Below are positions 24,713 to 37,080 of a stretch of DNA of 64,000 nt, piece by piece. Position 1 is the stretch's first letter; every line of letters begins with the position of its first letter. Source of the stretch: Combretum micranthum (lineage: Eukaryota > Streptophyta > Magnoliopsida > Myrtales > Combretaceae). A program made the translations under genes and the position numbers. The stretch lies in assembly GCA_024138025.1 (NCBI GenBank), contig JAMXBD010000012.1:2976001-3040000 (forward strand), written 5' to 3'. The notes under the pieces were generated by a model. That model was not told the DNA's origin. It was given only the letters and a program-made list of their open reading frames with translations, and did not search any database.

Positions 24713-25587
24713 TGGACGTTTAATATTTATTCAGTGAAATAAGATGGTGGGATTATTACTGAAATTGAATATAAAAATATTTTCGAATTATCATGGCACA
24801 TCAGCACAACAGTGTATTCAATATTTGTTCCCTTAGTTAAAGGTAGATTTGGGATAATTTCTGACAAGCAGTATATGCCCGTCAAGCATATGGACAGAAA
24901 TAAAGTTATAGAAACTACCATTAATTCATTTTAACCAATAAATATGAAAGGATCATTTTTTTTTTATTTCGAAAAATAATTCATCCCAGAAACTAGCCTT
25001 ATAAGTGGAAACATATTTTGCATCCTCTGTGACATTGACATTGACCTATTTAATTTATGACCTCATTATAGTAACTTTTAATTATTGACCCATATTTTAA
25101 TATTTTTAAGTAAAAATACTGTAACAAATAGGATAATTAGGATCTTATTTCTTCATGTTAAGTAATTTTCATATATGAATCACTTGTACACTTCAACTCA
25201 TATGTATGTCTATATGTATGTATAGCCACATATATTGATGGGTATATGCAGACATATATGATATTTCAATGTATGGTGAAACGTTTGCGGGAAAAAGAAA
25301 CGGGGGAAAAAATAAAAAATAAAAATAGGATAGTGGAACCAACACTGCCGAAAAAATTGTCATATGCCGATACCCGTCGTGGCCAATCCACATAAAGCCT
25401 TTCTCACTTTGAATATCATGTACAAAATAATTAAACCTTATCTGCTTGACTAGGAATAGGATTCTTTAGGCATCTCGTCTGCCATCTGAACAGACGGAGA
25501 AATTAGAAATCCAATTCCAGAATCATATTCCTTAAAATTCATGGAATGCTATTTCTTTTCTTAATTACTTTTATGATTTTAGTTCCC

Positions 25588-25630
25588 ATATATATATATA
25601 TATATATATATTAGACACACACACACACAC
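25588..25630. repeat. Compound (AT)n-(AC)n microsatellite
   Basis: About 12 AT units are followed after three bases by about 8 AC units. Confidence 0.9.
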
Positions 25631-25988
25631 TACAGGTACTGCACCCAAGTTACGTATACAAATTTAATACTATTAAATTATAAAGTTAATTAAAATTTTC
25701 ATAAATTCTTTATTATTTATTTGCAAAAAAATTCTAAATTATTTGATTTAATTAGAAAAAAAGGTTTTATATGTTATTTTTCCTATTCAAACTTTTAATG
25801 AAAACTTCGAGATTGAATGGAAATGTAAAAATTAGTTTTGTTAGAAATAAAAATTAGAAAAATGAGAGAGGAATTATTTTTTGGTTAAAAAAATAATTTA
25901 GAGAGCAATTATTAATTATAAGAACCAGTTAATATTTTTTACTAACAATTATGGTGATTTTATAATAAAAAAAGAAGAAGCTCTTGAA

Positions 25989-26008
25989 AGAGAGAGAGAG
26001 AGAGAGAT
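25989..26008. repeat. (AG)n microsatellite
   Basis: About ten AG dinucleotide units. Confidence 0.9.
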
Positions 26009-27300
26009 AGTGAGTAATAAAAGAATATTTTAAATATATAAAAGTCAAAGTACTAAAATACTTGTAAAGTTATATATTCAACTTTTAAGTCTTAATAAAA
26101 TAAAAAATGATGATGATATTGTTTTGAGGACCATTAGGGAAATACAAAAAAAAAAAAAAAAAGACACCAAAGACGCTTTTCTGGCTTAAATAATATATTA
26201 AATATATATCTATTACTATTATAAGCAAATCATATAGATATATATATTGTGTGTGTGTATTTCCTTCTTACTATAATTCCAATTTTAACAACATTCAAGT
26301 AAACAAAAACGACACATTCTGTGTCCTGTTATTGTAATTTAAATGATGTTCAATACACTAATTTTGGGAATGATAGGATGCTAATGGCCTATTTGGTTCT
26401 TAGTATCAGTTAGACGGATGTATTTGTCAAGAAATAATTGCCAAAGCCCATAAAGTAAAGACCCATCCTCTAAATCCGAGAATTTAGAGACCGAATCCCC
26501 AACCACATATAACATTTTGCACATTATATGTAAGGTTGCCTAAAACTAAGTTTTGAAAATTGTTTGATCAAATCATTATACTTGTAAAGAAACTTTTTTA
26601 ATAAAACAAGATTTGCTAAACATAACAATCTACACATATATTTACATCAAATAAACATGGCTTTGTGTCATACATGACACTACAAAAACAAATTACATGT
26701 TCTCTCAACATAGGACCCTAAAGGATCTTAAGGTCATTACAAAAGAAATTGGCTTCACTACAAGCTTTCTATACATAGCTGGTCCTTAGCAAAAAGTCCT
26801 CTAAAAGTCCCCGGGTCATCGATCCTATTCATCCACTCGTCCAGAAATCTTTCGAAATCGACCCATAGCCAAGTCATCGTATACTCCGTCTCTAATTACC
26901 TGCATAACAGCAAAAAGCCAGAGGCCCAGTACACAATAACCAATGCATAACAAGTCATCCAATTCATGTAATGCATCATCGAACAAGTGTTATCTTTATT
27001 ACATTTTGATTCACAAATCAATAAGAGGGTATTCAAACCCCGGTCACACTTCGGAATCCAGGGATCCTGAACAGCAGCTGCTCAGGGGTTAATATAAGCT
27101 CCGAAACTTATATCTCCTATATCTATTTCATGAATAATAGCTTCATCTAGTTTAAAAGCCGTTGCCCGACTCTACTTAAACTCAGTCCATAACATGAGCC
27201 TAGTTCACAAGTTCCCATAAACCTTGAACTAAATCATGGTATTTCTCCCTAAGTTTAACCAAACGTTACACAGATACAATTCTCCCCTATTGGCTACCCA

Positions 27301-27409
27301 CTTAACCAAAAGAATCGCTATTGCATCATAGCGTACCATTGCATCATGGTAAAGTCATTGCATCATGACTTGGTTAAGCACCTAGCTAACATGTCATTGC
27401 ATCATGACA
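27301..27409. repeat. Array of four hairpins with identical loop and different paired stems
   Basis: Each unit has loop TGCATC and a perfect stem: CGCTAT/ATAGCG (27,316-27,333), TACCAT/ATGGTA (27,334-27,351), AAGTCAT/ATGACTT (27,352-27,371) and TGTCAT/ATGACA (27,392-27,409). The first three abut with no spacer and are enclosed by a 9-bp stem CTTAACCAA (27,301-27,309)/TTGGTTAAG (27,370-27,378), which overlaps the third hairpin by two bases. Stem bases differ between units yet always pair. Confidence 0.9.
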
Positions 27410-27840
27410 GGTTTGCTGCTCCTCGGACCAGATTAAACAGCGTAATAGACATCCAATTCATTCAAATGTTAAATCGAATCAATTTAGGTCAAATTAGAAA
27501 TGTCTGGTCCTAGCAAACATCATACAAGTTTTTGCGTACCTGAACCCGTTAGTATAGAACTAGGATCTCTCGGTGATGAACTAACCGAAGAATCCTTAAC
27601 TGTAATAGAAATGTCACAATAATTAATAAATCACAATTATAGATTTCATTCTCACAAATATATACATATTATATCCATATTTCACAATTAATCAAAGACA
27701 TCCAATTCATTAATTACAAAGTCACAAATAAGCATTTAAACGTCCCATTATATCCCAAATCGCTTAATAAACACTTAATTGCTCAAATAACAACTTTGGA
27801 AAATTTTTAGAAAAAACTCTCAAAATTCAAAAACACAGGG

Positions 27841-28240
27841 GATACGCCGGCACTCAACCCCGGCGGCGTTGAGCCGGTGTTCAATGTTCTGAAAATGTAC
27901 ACTGCCAACGCTGGCAGGTTCAAGGGTGTACGCCGTCAGCCTTTGCACCCTACGCCGGCGGCGTTGATTCCAGAAGCCAGCGTACAAGTTGGAAGGAAGA
28001 ACGCCGGATGACTTCCTAGCGAAAGCCGGCGGCGTTCAGTCGGCTTTAAGAAATTTGGTTCTGTGAACTTTCAACACCGCCTCTACGCCGGCGGCGTAGA
28101 GACTCAAATTGCCGTCGTACGTTCTGAAGAACAGACGCTGGCAAATTCTTAGCATTAAAGCTGGCGACGTTGCAAACGGCATTAGGAAAAACGATTCTGT
28201 GGGCTTTCTACACCGCCTCTACGCCGGCGGCGTAGAATCC
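27841..28240. repeat. GC-rich block of CGCCGGCG-type palindromes
   Basis: Perfect hairpins with loop GGC occur at 28,081-28,101 (CTCTACGCC/GGCGTAGAG) and 28,218-28,236 (TCTACGCC/GGCGTAGA). A variant at 27,853-27,873 has outer stem CTCAAC/GTTGAG. The segments 28,060-28,130 and 28,196-28,262 are direct repeats about 137 bases apart. The block is far more GC-rich than its surroundings and is embedded in an LTR. Confidence 0.85.
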
Positions 28241-29434
28241 CTAGATGCCGGCGTACGTTGTAAAAACAAGCTTAAACGAAAATTCAAATCCCTTGTTTTT
28301 CAACTTTGCAAAATTACATCTTAAAACACTTCAAAACTTTCCTCAACTACACTTCCACTTCATATACTCACTCCAACATACACTACTCAATTCTAGTAAC
28401 TCAAAGCATGAATTCAACACAATTAAACACTTCAAAAACCTACTTCCATCAATTAAATTCTCCTACACAAATCCTCTTAACAACCTCCTAACACTTCATA
28501 AACATACAACAATGCATGCACAACCTCACACACTCATATAACACTTTCTCAACTCATCCCATGCATGAACAAACCATTTGATCAACATTAAACTCAATCT
28601 ATCCAATAATCCATACATCTATTTCAAGAAAAGAAAATAAAACAACACAACAACCTAAACTAAATCAATTCAAATACATATATATATACCTTGTTTTGAG
28701 AAAACTTTGGTTTTCAAACTTGATATAAACCCTAACTTGAGCTTGGAAATGGAGATGGAAATGGAAAAGAAAAGAAAAGGAAGAAGAAAAGGAAAATTCG
28801 GATAAAATTTGGCTGCCTTCAAAAAGTAGAGTAATTAAGCAATTTTGACTTTAAGCATATACCAAATTTATCCCTTAATGCATATACTAACTTAGGATGC
28901 ATTTGGCATGAATTTGAACTTCATTTGGGCTTATATTTAGGGCATAAATGCTACTTAATTACAAGAAACTCAATCAACTAACTTAAGTGAAATTATGGTT
29001 GAGTTATTAATCTAACTTAACTTAACATCTTAATGTGCACAAGACAACATTAATAATTTCATTACACACACATTAATGCATATAGAACAAAATATTAATG
29101 GCAACATATACATATGCATAATCACATATCTTAAACCACTAACAACATAACCATGCTCATTAAATTCAACATTTTAAAATAACTACTTAAACACATGGAA
29201 TTTGAATAGAATTAAAATCTAGATCATTTCATAAAGATAAGAGTAACATATATAAATCCTCCTTTAAAATTAAATACGAAGTCAATTCAAATAAATTTGG
29301 ACTTATTATCCATTATTTCATTCACTTTTATACAAATACCATAAAATTTTTCTTTTTCAAAATATATATATATATATATGTATGTATAACTTTTTTCTTC
29401 TCTAAAAGTAAGTAGATTTTCACATGTCAAATCT

Positions 29435-29607
29435 TAAGGATGTTCATTAAATAGAACCGAACAGAGCTGAACCGCAAATTCGATTCTTTATATTTTGGTT
29501 TGGGTAAAAGCGGTCGGTTCATTAAGAGTTTAAACCGAACCATATCAAATGCGGCTCCGCTCAGTTCAATCCGTGGATCGAATCAAAACGAACTGTGAAT
29601 ATCCCTA
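29435..29607. mobile_element. Small hAT-type MITE
   Basis: It is 173 bp, with left end TAAGGATGTTCA and inverted right end TAGGGATATTCA. Flanks TCAAATCT (29,427-29,434) and CCAAATCT (29,608-29,615) match at 7 of 8 positions. Subterminal GAACCGAAC/GGTTCGGTT-type motifs are typical of plant hAT MITEs. Confidence 0.75.
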
Positions 29608-29615
29608 CCAAATCT

Positions 29616-32590
29616 CATATCATAATTATTAAATTCAAATGGAAATAGATAAAATATCTTTTCAAATTCCATATTTCAAATAAATAGAAATTAGATCTAG
29701 AACAAATACAAATAAAATAAATATAAGATAAGAAAGGGAAAAAGAAAAAGGAAAAAAAAAAAGAAAAAAAAGACAAGTCAAACGGGCATAAAATTGAAGC
29801 CAAAATTGCCTCTAGTTACAGCATGCACTAAAGAGTAGCGAATCTGCAGCTTCTTGAAAATTCTTTATATCCACAAAATTTTAGCAAAAAAAAAAAATTT
29901 ATGAGCACGCAAGACTTCCTTGCAAACGCTATAGCTGTTTGAACGACCGAAATTTCTTTCGTGGTGGCCACATCGTTTACATAGATTATGTGTCTTGTAT
30001 TTTAGATTCTAAAGATCTACTACTTTTTTATGTGAGACCTCTCATAATATATGTAAACCAGTTTCAACTTTCCAACAAGAAAAGCCCTTAATAACACTAA
30101 AAGTAGCTGAACTTATCAATAATTGCACTCACAAAACTAAGATGAATTAATCGAATCAATAAACTATTGTTTTTCTTTTTCTTTTTTTTTTTTTTTGTCT
30201 ATTTGAGATCTGTTTGGTATCAGTTTAAATTAGAAAGAAAAACAAATATAAAAAAAGATAAAGATTTTACTATATATATATATACAGATTAAATGTTGAT
30301 AAGATATAAATGCTAATCAGATATAAATACAAATAAAATGAAATTAAAAAGAAAAGAATTAATTGGAAGCTTCTATTTGAATCACAAAACGCAGTCCACC
30401 AAAACGTGTAGCAAACCCCATCTCTAGCACCACAAAAGTCCAATTATTCGTCATGAACGGGACCCTTCGGCGCCCCCCAAAACTTCATGCATTGGTCAAT
30501 TGTTATTAACATGTCGTTACCAAATCACAGTATACTTACAGATAACACCGAGAAGATTCCCTCGGGTTATTACTGTTTTGTGAAAACAACAAATTTGATT
30601 CCTGGAGCAGCAAAATTGGACTTTCTTTGTGATGTATGAATCAATAGTTCTACTATTAGAATCATCCGCGCAAGCCAAAGCCATCTTCTTCCGATCATTA
30701 TTGGAGGAACGTCATATGATTGGGCAAGAAGAAGGAATCTTGATTACGTTATCGATGAAGCTTTGGGCAACGTTGTTATAAGTTCCTATTACATTTCATT
30801 GACTGCTGAATAAAATAAACCAAAATCAGGTTACGTTTTTGAAATGGATACCATTGCGTCGTTGTTTAATGATGATCCATGCAAATCATAAGATAGATAT
30901 AATTTTTTTATAACCTATTGAATTTAATTATTTAAACCAAGTTTAAATTGAAATAGAGATGTAAAAGATTAAATGCTTCCTTTTAAATCAAATAGATTCA
31001 TTATAATATGTTGTATGTCGTGTCTTTTTTTTTTTTTTTTTTTTTTTTGCCTCCCGTATGTACACAATATGATGTTTTTAGTGTTAGGCTGTGGAAGTCT
31101 CATTTTTCCTAACATCAAAATTTATTGAAGCAAAGGACTTGTATAGAACCCGTAGAATTACAAACTTTAAAGTTATATATGTATATTCATGTTTTATCGA
31201 AGACCACAAATTCAAATGATTTTGAATCAATTTTAGTTATTCAAAGAAAATAAAAACCTAATAGAAGTGTAATAATAATATATTTGAAGATAAAGTCCCT
31301 CGCATGCTGGATTTTGGTGTTTTCCGGCATGTTAATTGGATAGGAATTAAACAGAGTTCTGTTTGGTCAATCTCGGTTGGGTTATGCTGGTCATCAAACG
31401 AATCCTTCCGGGTAGTACACTCGGGGTTCCCTTTTTCATTTTAAAAGTTTCTAGTAACCATATATATTACGTAGGCTCATATACAGGGGTTTTGGATTTT
31501 TACATTGCCACACTTCACATGATATCTAATCTAAAACTGGAATGAAATTGGCGATTTCGACATTAAAGTAAAATTTGGTTCAGCTTTTGACAGAGTGGAA
31601 TCTAGATACCATCCGATCTCGTTTGTTTGTTTACTTAAATTACTTCCATCAATGAATTAAAAGTAGTTTGACAACTACTATTAAATATATATCATGTTTC
31701 ATTTTCATTATGATACAACCAAATATAATGGAATGGATTTTGTCATTTTGGTTTCATTCTATTTAATTATATTTCATTCACATCCATTCCATTTTAGTAC
31801 GTTCTATTTCGGACAATTTCTTTTGTTTCAAATGTAATATGATATTAGTCCAATGAGATTTATGTGAAGTGATAGTGAATTTTGTTCTGTTCCCCTCTCA
31901 TGGCCTTCCCCCATTAGGTGAAATGAGTGTTTAAATCCACTATTCTCTTTTTTCCCAACTTATTGTTGTCTATGTTTTTTATTGGAGAAAAACGAATAAT
32001 GGTTTCTTCTCTTTTCCCCATTAACATTATAGAAATAAGGAATTATCTATATCTATCTCCATTATTATTAAAAGAATCATTTTCAACTCCAAAATTTTAT
32101 TATATACTTTAAATTTTCTTTCCAAATACTTTTTTCTTCTCTCTCTTCCGTTTTCTTGTCCCATTATCTAATAATTGTTTCCATCTCTATCTTACATTTT
32201 TTTCTTCCACTATCTAGTAACTGTCTTCTCACTTCTTTATTTCTTTCTCTCGATAACCATTCTTTACACATTTTCTCCATTGTTTAAAGCTAAAAATCTG
32301 CTTTCACATTCGTAATGATATCTCATTTTAAAGATTCTATAAATTAAAATATTATACAAACATTACATATCAGATTAGCAATGAGAATGTTATTATCAGA
32401 AGCAAATATTACTTGTTACAGCCATTTTGAACGTTGGAATTGTTGCACTTGGGAGTCCTTTGAAAGGAGATCCTAAAAAAGTTAGCAACAAAGTCTCTTA
32501 GGGCAGAGCCCTCGATTTATTTGCCTTTAGATTCTTTAATTTTATTAATAGAGTTCGTGTTTTCTCTCTTTGACAATAGCATGGAAATAC
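29616..32590. other. AT-rich intergenic DNA
   Basis: No gene was recognised. It includes A- and T-rich runs (a poly-T of about 25 at 31,025-31,049) and a less AT-rich stretch at 30,380-30,830 without a sustained reading frame. I could not assign it to a known family. Confidence 0.5.
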
Positions 32591-32599
32591 TTAGTGCTC

Positions 32600-32680
32600 C
32601 TTCGTGATTGTATGGACACAAAGTTGATTTTCAATAATTTGTAAAGCTAATAAGTTATGTTCAACTTTAATCGAAAATAT
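32600..32680 (-). mobile_element. Athila-like LTR fragment (family H, copy 1, left piece)
   Basis: This is homologous to 55,165-55,235 (shared TTATGTTCAACTT and AAAGCTAATA blocks). The next part of the same LTR resumes at about 46,304, on the other side of the chromovirus insertion. The outer left end is not defined. Confidence 0.6.
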
Positions 32681-33555
32681 TGTAATTCTCAGGTTTTGGC
32701 CATAGCATGAGTTAAAAGATTTAAAAAGAATTAAAATTTAAATCTAATTTTATATCCTAAAAAATAGAAAATGTTTTGGTAGTTTATTATTTAATATTTT
32801 TTTGGTAATACAATGTGTTGTTTTGCATACATTAAAAAGCTGTCACAATGAGTTTTTAAAGCAAAGACATACTATTCTTTCTGTTAAATAAAGTTTTTTT
32901 TTTATTAAAAGTTGATATGACAATTCATAGTTAAACCATACTTATTTTCTTTTATGAAAAAGAAAAGTAATAAGAGATTTGAAAGTTTACACAAAACTAG
33001 TTGTTTTTGTCATCTTTAGAAACCAACACGATATTTTCGATTTTTTTCTTTCTAAACATTCTCTTTTGCCCACACAAAATCCTTCTTATGAACTGCATTT
33101 TAGCTTGAAAAACCTCCAAAATCGTGTTTGCAAGTTTTACAACTAGTGTTTTGGAAAGAAGAAAGTGAGGTGATTTCGCAAGGCACGATAAGTATCTTCG
33201 TTTGTCTTGTTTTCAAAAATTTTAGAAAATATCTTTGTTAAATACACTATTGTATGTGTACATTTCACCCATCATGAGTGAAATATCATTTTTAGCAGGT
33301 ATCATGTTTTAAAAAACTGAAAAACGAACTTGGTTTGCTAAAAAATGTTAAAAATACATAAAAGCCTATTTTATGAGTTTGTTTAGGCTTAACGTGAAAA
33401 AAATGTTTTCTATGTGTTTGTAAACAAAAGCAATTTTATCTCATCTAAATAAAGGATAACAGAGCATGCAATATAATAGTAGATGTACCCTCTAATATGT
33501 TGGATCTAAGTTAGGATTTAGAAGATAGAGTTCCTGTTAGATTAGTATATTGTTG
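32681..33555 (+). mobile_element. 5' LTR fragment of chromovirus M
   Basis: It aligns with 34,904-35,840 of the 3' LTR from the shared start TGTAAT(T/C)CTCAGG to GTTAGATTAGTAT-like sequence. It lacks about 60 bases present in the 3' copy near 35,070-35,130. It then switches directly to integrase coding sequence, losing the rest of the LTR and most of the internal region. The copies differ at many positions, indicating an old insertion. Confidence 0.85.
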
Positions 33556-33565
33556 TTGTTGTTGT

Positions 33566-34890
33566 TTGTGCCAAAGGATGCAACTTTAAGGAAAAAGCTT
33601 ATGCATGAGGTATATTGTTCAGGAGATACAGTTCATCCAGGTATATCTAAGACCTATCAAGTGCTTAAAAAGAACATATTAGTGGAATGGAATGAAAAAG
33701 AACATAGCAGTATTTGTTGCTCAGTGTGAAGTCTGTCAAAGAGTGAAAGCTGACAATCAAAGACCATAAGGGTTGTTAAAACCTTTACCAATCCCCAAGT
33801 GGAGTGAGATCAGATATTGATGGATTTTGTGAGCTCATTACCAAGGACGATTGCGGGTTATGATGGAATATGGGTAGTTATGGATCGACTAACAAAATCT
33901 ACTCATTTTCTACCCATCAATATGACATATTCTTTAGACAAGTTGGCACAGTATGCATCAAAGAGATTGTTAGATTACATGGTGTGCTAGCAGGGATTGT
34001 TTCGGATCAGGACCCAAGGTTTGTTTCAAAGGTTTTGGAAAAGCTCACAAAGACTCATGAGGACTCAGTTAAAGTTTACCACCACATATTATCCTCAAAC
34101 AGATGGACAAACAAAAAGAACAATACAAACTTTGGATGATATGTTGATAACTTGTGTGCTAGAGTTTAAAGGAAGTTGGGATCGACATCTGACGTTAGTG
34201 GAGTTTGCATACAATAATACCTACCATTCCAGTATTGGTGTGCCACCTATGAGGCTTTGTATGGACGAAAGTGTAGATCACCTTTGTTTTGGAATAATTT
34301 AGAAAGCGTAGTCATTAGACCCAAGTTAGTACAAGAAACAGTGTATAAAGTGGCAGTGATTAAGCAAAGGATAAAAAAGGCATAAGATCGACAAAAGAAT
34401 TGGCCTAACATGAAGCAAAGGGAGCTTGAGTTTAGTGTAGGAATTCATGTGTATCTTAAGGTCAGACCAATCAAAAATTTGCATAAAGAATGATTGCAAG
34501 GGAAATTAAGCCCAAGATATATTGTACCTTTCGAGATTTTAGAATGGGTTGAAAATTTAGCGTATCGATTGGCCTTTCCACCCAGTTTTGCAAACATGCA
34601 CAATGTCTTCCATGTATCACTTTTATGGCAATATATACCCAACCTTGGCAAGATGGTTGAGTTGGAGCCTATCCTGTTATAGGAAAATTTGACATATGAA
34701 AAGATCAAGTGTGGATTTTAGATTCTAAAGTGCAGACCCGACAGAACAAAGAAATTAGATATGCTAAAGTGTTGTGGGATCCACAAGCTGAAGAGCTTAC
34801 TTGGGAATTTGAAGAGGACATTAGAAAGGTTTATTAGCAATTGTCTATTGACCTAAGTAAGCTCGAAGCTTTGAGGACACAACTTGTTTT
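33566..34890 (+). pseudogene. Chromovirus integrase and chromodomain remnant
   Basis: Frames shift several times. At about 33,600-33,770 there is an HHCC-type zinc region (H-E-V-Y-C, V-H-P-G, C-E-V-C-Q-R-V-K). The DDE core follows at 33,810-34,300: M-D-F-V-S-S-L-P, L-T-K-S, G-I-V-S-D-Q-D-P-R-F, P-Q-T-D-G-Q-T-K. The last motif normally has catalytic Glu where Lys is read. The C-terminal block P-R-Y-I-V-P-F-E-I-L with H-N-V-F-H-V-S-L-L is at 34,505-34,630. A chromodomain-like K-V-L-W-D...T-W-E-F-E-E-D is at 34,760-34,820. The order and motifs fit Tekay/Del-type chromoviruses. It is not functional. Confidence 0.85.
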
Positions 34891-34903
34891 AAGAGGGCTA
34901 GGA
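34891..34903 (+). other. Polypurine tract of chromovirus M
   Basis: AAGAGGGCTAGGA directly precedes the 3' LTR start TGTAATCC. It is purine-rich with two interruptions, as expected for a decayed plus-strand primer site. Confidence 0.65.
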
Positions 34904-36010
34904 TGTAATCCTCAGGTTTTGACCATAGCATGAGTTAAAGTATTTGAAAAGAATTAAAATTTAAATATAATCTTATATATTGAAAAATAATAAATGTTTT
35001 GGTAGTTTATTAATTAATATTTTCTAGTAATATAATGTATTGTTTTGCATATATTTAAAAGGTTGTGATTTTTCATATTACATAATTAAACTTTTTCCAA
35101 AAGTACCAGAAATGTATTGCAAGCTATCACAATGGTTTTTAAAGTATGGACATACAATCATTTTTTTAAATAAAGTTTCTTTTATTAAATGCTAATACGA
35201 CAATTCACAGTTAAACCATACTTATTTTTTTTTTTACAAAAAACAAAAGTACGAAGAGATTTGAGAGTTTACACAAAACTAAGTGTTGTCGTTGTTGTTT
35301 TCAAAAAATCAACACGATATTTTTGAAGTTTACTTTTCGAACATCCTCTCTTTTACTTGCACAAAATCCTTCTTACAAACCTTCACATTTTACCTTGAAA
35401 AACCCCCAAGATCGTGTTTGCAAGTTTTATAACCAATGTTTTGGAAAGAAGAATGTAAGGTGATTTTGAAAAGTAGAACAAGTATCTTTGTTTATCTTGT
35501 TTTCAAAGATTTCAAAAAGTATCTTTGTTAAATACACCAACGCATGTGCACATTTCACCATTCACAAGTGAAATATCATTTTTAGTAGGTATAATGTTTT
35601 AAAAAACTAAAAAACGAACTTGGTTCTAATAAATGTTAAAAATAGATAAAAACCTGTTTTGCGAGTTTGTTTAGACTTAATGTGAAAAAATGTTTTTCGT
35701 TTGTTTGTAAACAAAAGCTATTTTATCTCATCTAAATAAAGAATAACAGACCATGCAATATAATAGTAGATCTACCCTCAAGCTCTTATGTTGGATCTAA
35801 GTTAGGGTCTAGAAAATAGAATTATTGTTAAATTAGTATGTGTCGTTATTGTGGTTTAGGTTGTTTTTATGTTCTGGAAGAGTTAGTGATGAGATGGAGT
35901 TGGTTTGGATGTTGTTCTATTTGTTGTTGGTATTGCGGCCTAGTTTTGCCCTCAATGTAGATCAGTGGGAAGCCTTAAGTAAGTATCAAGAGGTCAGTTT
36001 TGTACACGGT

Positions 36011-36230
36011 ATCTGTCACGGTCTAAAAGTCGAGCTCTCAACATGCTTACGACAAACACTGACAATTTTCGTGACCAAAATGCATAGTAGCTATCAAGGC
36101 CTAAAGTTGAAATCTTTACATGCCCTTGACAAACACTAAAGTTTGTCGTGGCTAAAATAAGTTTAAGTATTAGGATACAGTACTCAGTCACAGCCTACGT
36201 TGAGCCCTTAATATAGCCTACGATTTTACT
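36011..36230 (+). repeat. Tandem repeat of about 80-90 bp in the M 3' LTR
   Basis: There are two full units and one partial unit, starting near 36,011, 36,091 and 36,183. The shared core is CACGG(T/C)CTAAAG, then ACATGC, then GACAAACACT. The second unit holds a perfect hairpin GACAAAC/GTTTGTC with loop ACTAAA (36,128-36,147). Confidence 0.65.
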
Positions 36231-37080
36231 GTGAATTTTTTAACAGCATGCGACCCCCGTTTGTTAAGGTGTTACATGGTTTTCTTGAAGCAATGTACCT
36301 CGTGACCTTTTCTAAGTTACCCTCAACCCCTTAGTTTGCTTAGGAGCAAGCCTAATGTTGTGTAGTGATGCGACCCTCGACCCCAACCTGTGTTGCTAGC
36401 TCATAGAATCGCTTTAGTTAAGAAGTTTATAGCATGTTTCTATGGTGTGAGAGAGCTATTATTAGAGTTCTTTCTCTATTATGTGTTTAGTGCTATATGC
36501 TTGTTGTTCTATAGGAGCTTTTAATCAAGACCTAGTGTTTTCCAAAGATTACTATGATTCCTAAGCAGGATACACATATGAGTGACTTGAATCTTATCAC
36601 GATGTTGTGTTTGTAATGTATTTACACTTACTTCTATATAAACTTAATTGATTATGCATGGGGATGGGAATAATGTATGATACATGGTGCTCGAATGTGT
36701 GACAAGCTTTATAATAGGAAATGATAAAAAACTTCTTGACGCTGATTTGCAATGAGTATTGATGATTGTCTAAACATTGATTAGCCACCAATAATATAAC
36801 CTAAGTCTTATCTGACCCTTAATCTAAAATTAACATACATTGCACAAGAGCACATTGCATTTACATAGTACCCATGTCACATGTTAGTATCCTAATTCTA
36901 TGGTAAAGCCTTGTCACTCTGAGAGCATTTGGGTAGGGTTATCGATCTTATGGGAACTATGTAAGCACTGAAGGGTGTCGCTCTAGTTAGAGTTGGCTTT
37001 TAAGGTGTTAACACTTAGGAAGATTTTGATGGTTTTAACGTAATGTTGAGATTATGTTGAATATGCACATAAGTAAGTGT

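Larger units (their letters stand above)
21873..26424. other. AT-rich upstream and intergenic DNA
   Basis: No gene was recognised. Around 22,550-22,650 there is a run of GGTGGT/GATGAT-like trinucleotide-biased sequence. Microsatellites occur at 23,414-23,436, 25,588-25,630 and 25,989-26,008. A likely foldback MITE lies at 24,418-24,712. The rest shows no feature I can support. Confidence 0.55.
26425..29300 (-). mobile_element. Chromovirus-like LTR (family J) with two hairpin arrays
   Basis: The left end TGTCAAG matches the inverted 3' terminus of the F-type LTRs (TGTCAAGCCC at 38,639). The layout on the minus strand is also LTR-like: a pyrimidine-rich leader at 28,740-28,800, then a GC-rich palindrome block (27,841-28,240), then a second hairpin array (27,301-27,409), then a 3' part. 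The right end is uncertain and no target duplication was found (left flank GTATT). No gag or pol occurs, so it is either solo or truncated. Small ORFs over the GC-rich block are incidental. Confidence 0.55.

Noticed and set aside
26420..26424. GTATT as a target duplication for LTR J
   Set aside because: No matching GTATT follows a plausible ACA end between 28,800 and 29,450, so the right boundary of J stays open.
27301..27409. CRISPR-like array
   Set aside because: The repeated core is only about ten bases and its flanks are inverted, not unique spacers; the sequence is plant nuclear DNA.
27301..27409. tRNA gene suggested by the three-hairpin multibranch fold
   Set aside because: There is no A-box or B-box, no TTC arm and no anticodon-sized loop; all loops are six bases and identical.
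28109..28541. Overlapping plus-strand ORFs of 61-98 codons
   Set aside because: They read antisense through the GC-rich palindrome block and low-complexity leader of an LTR.
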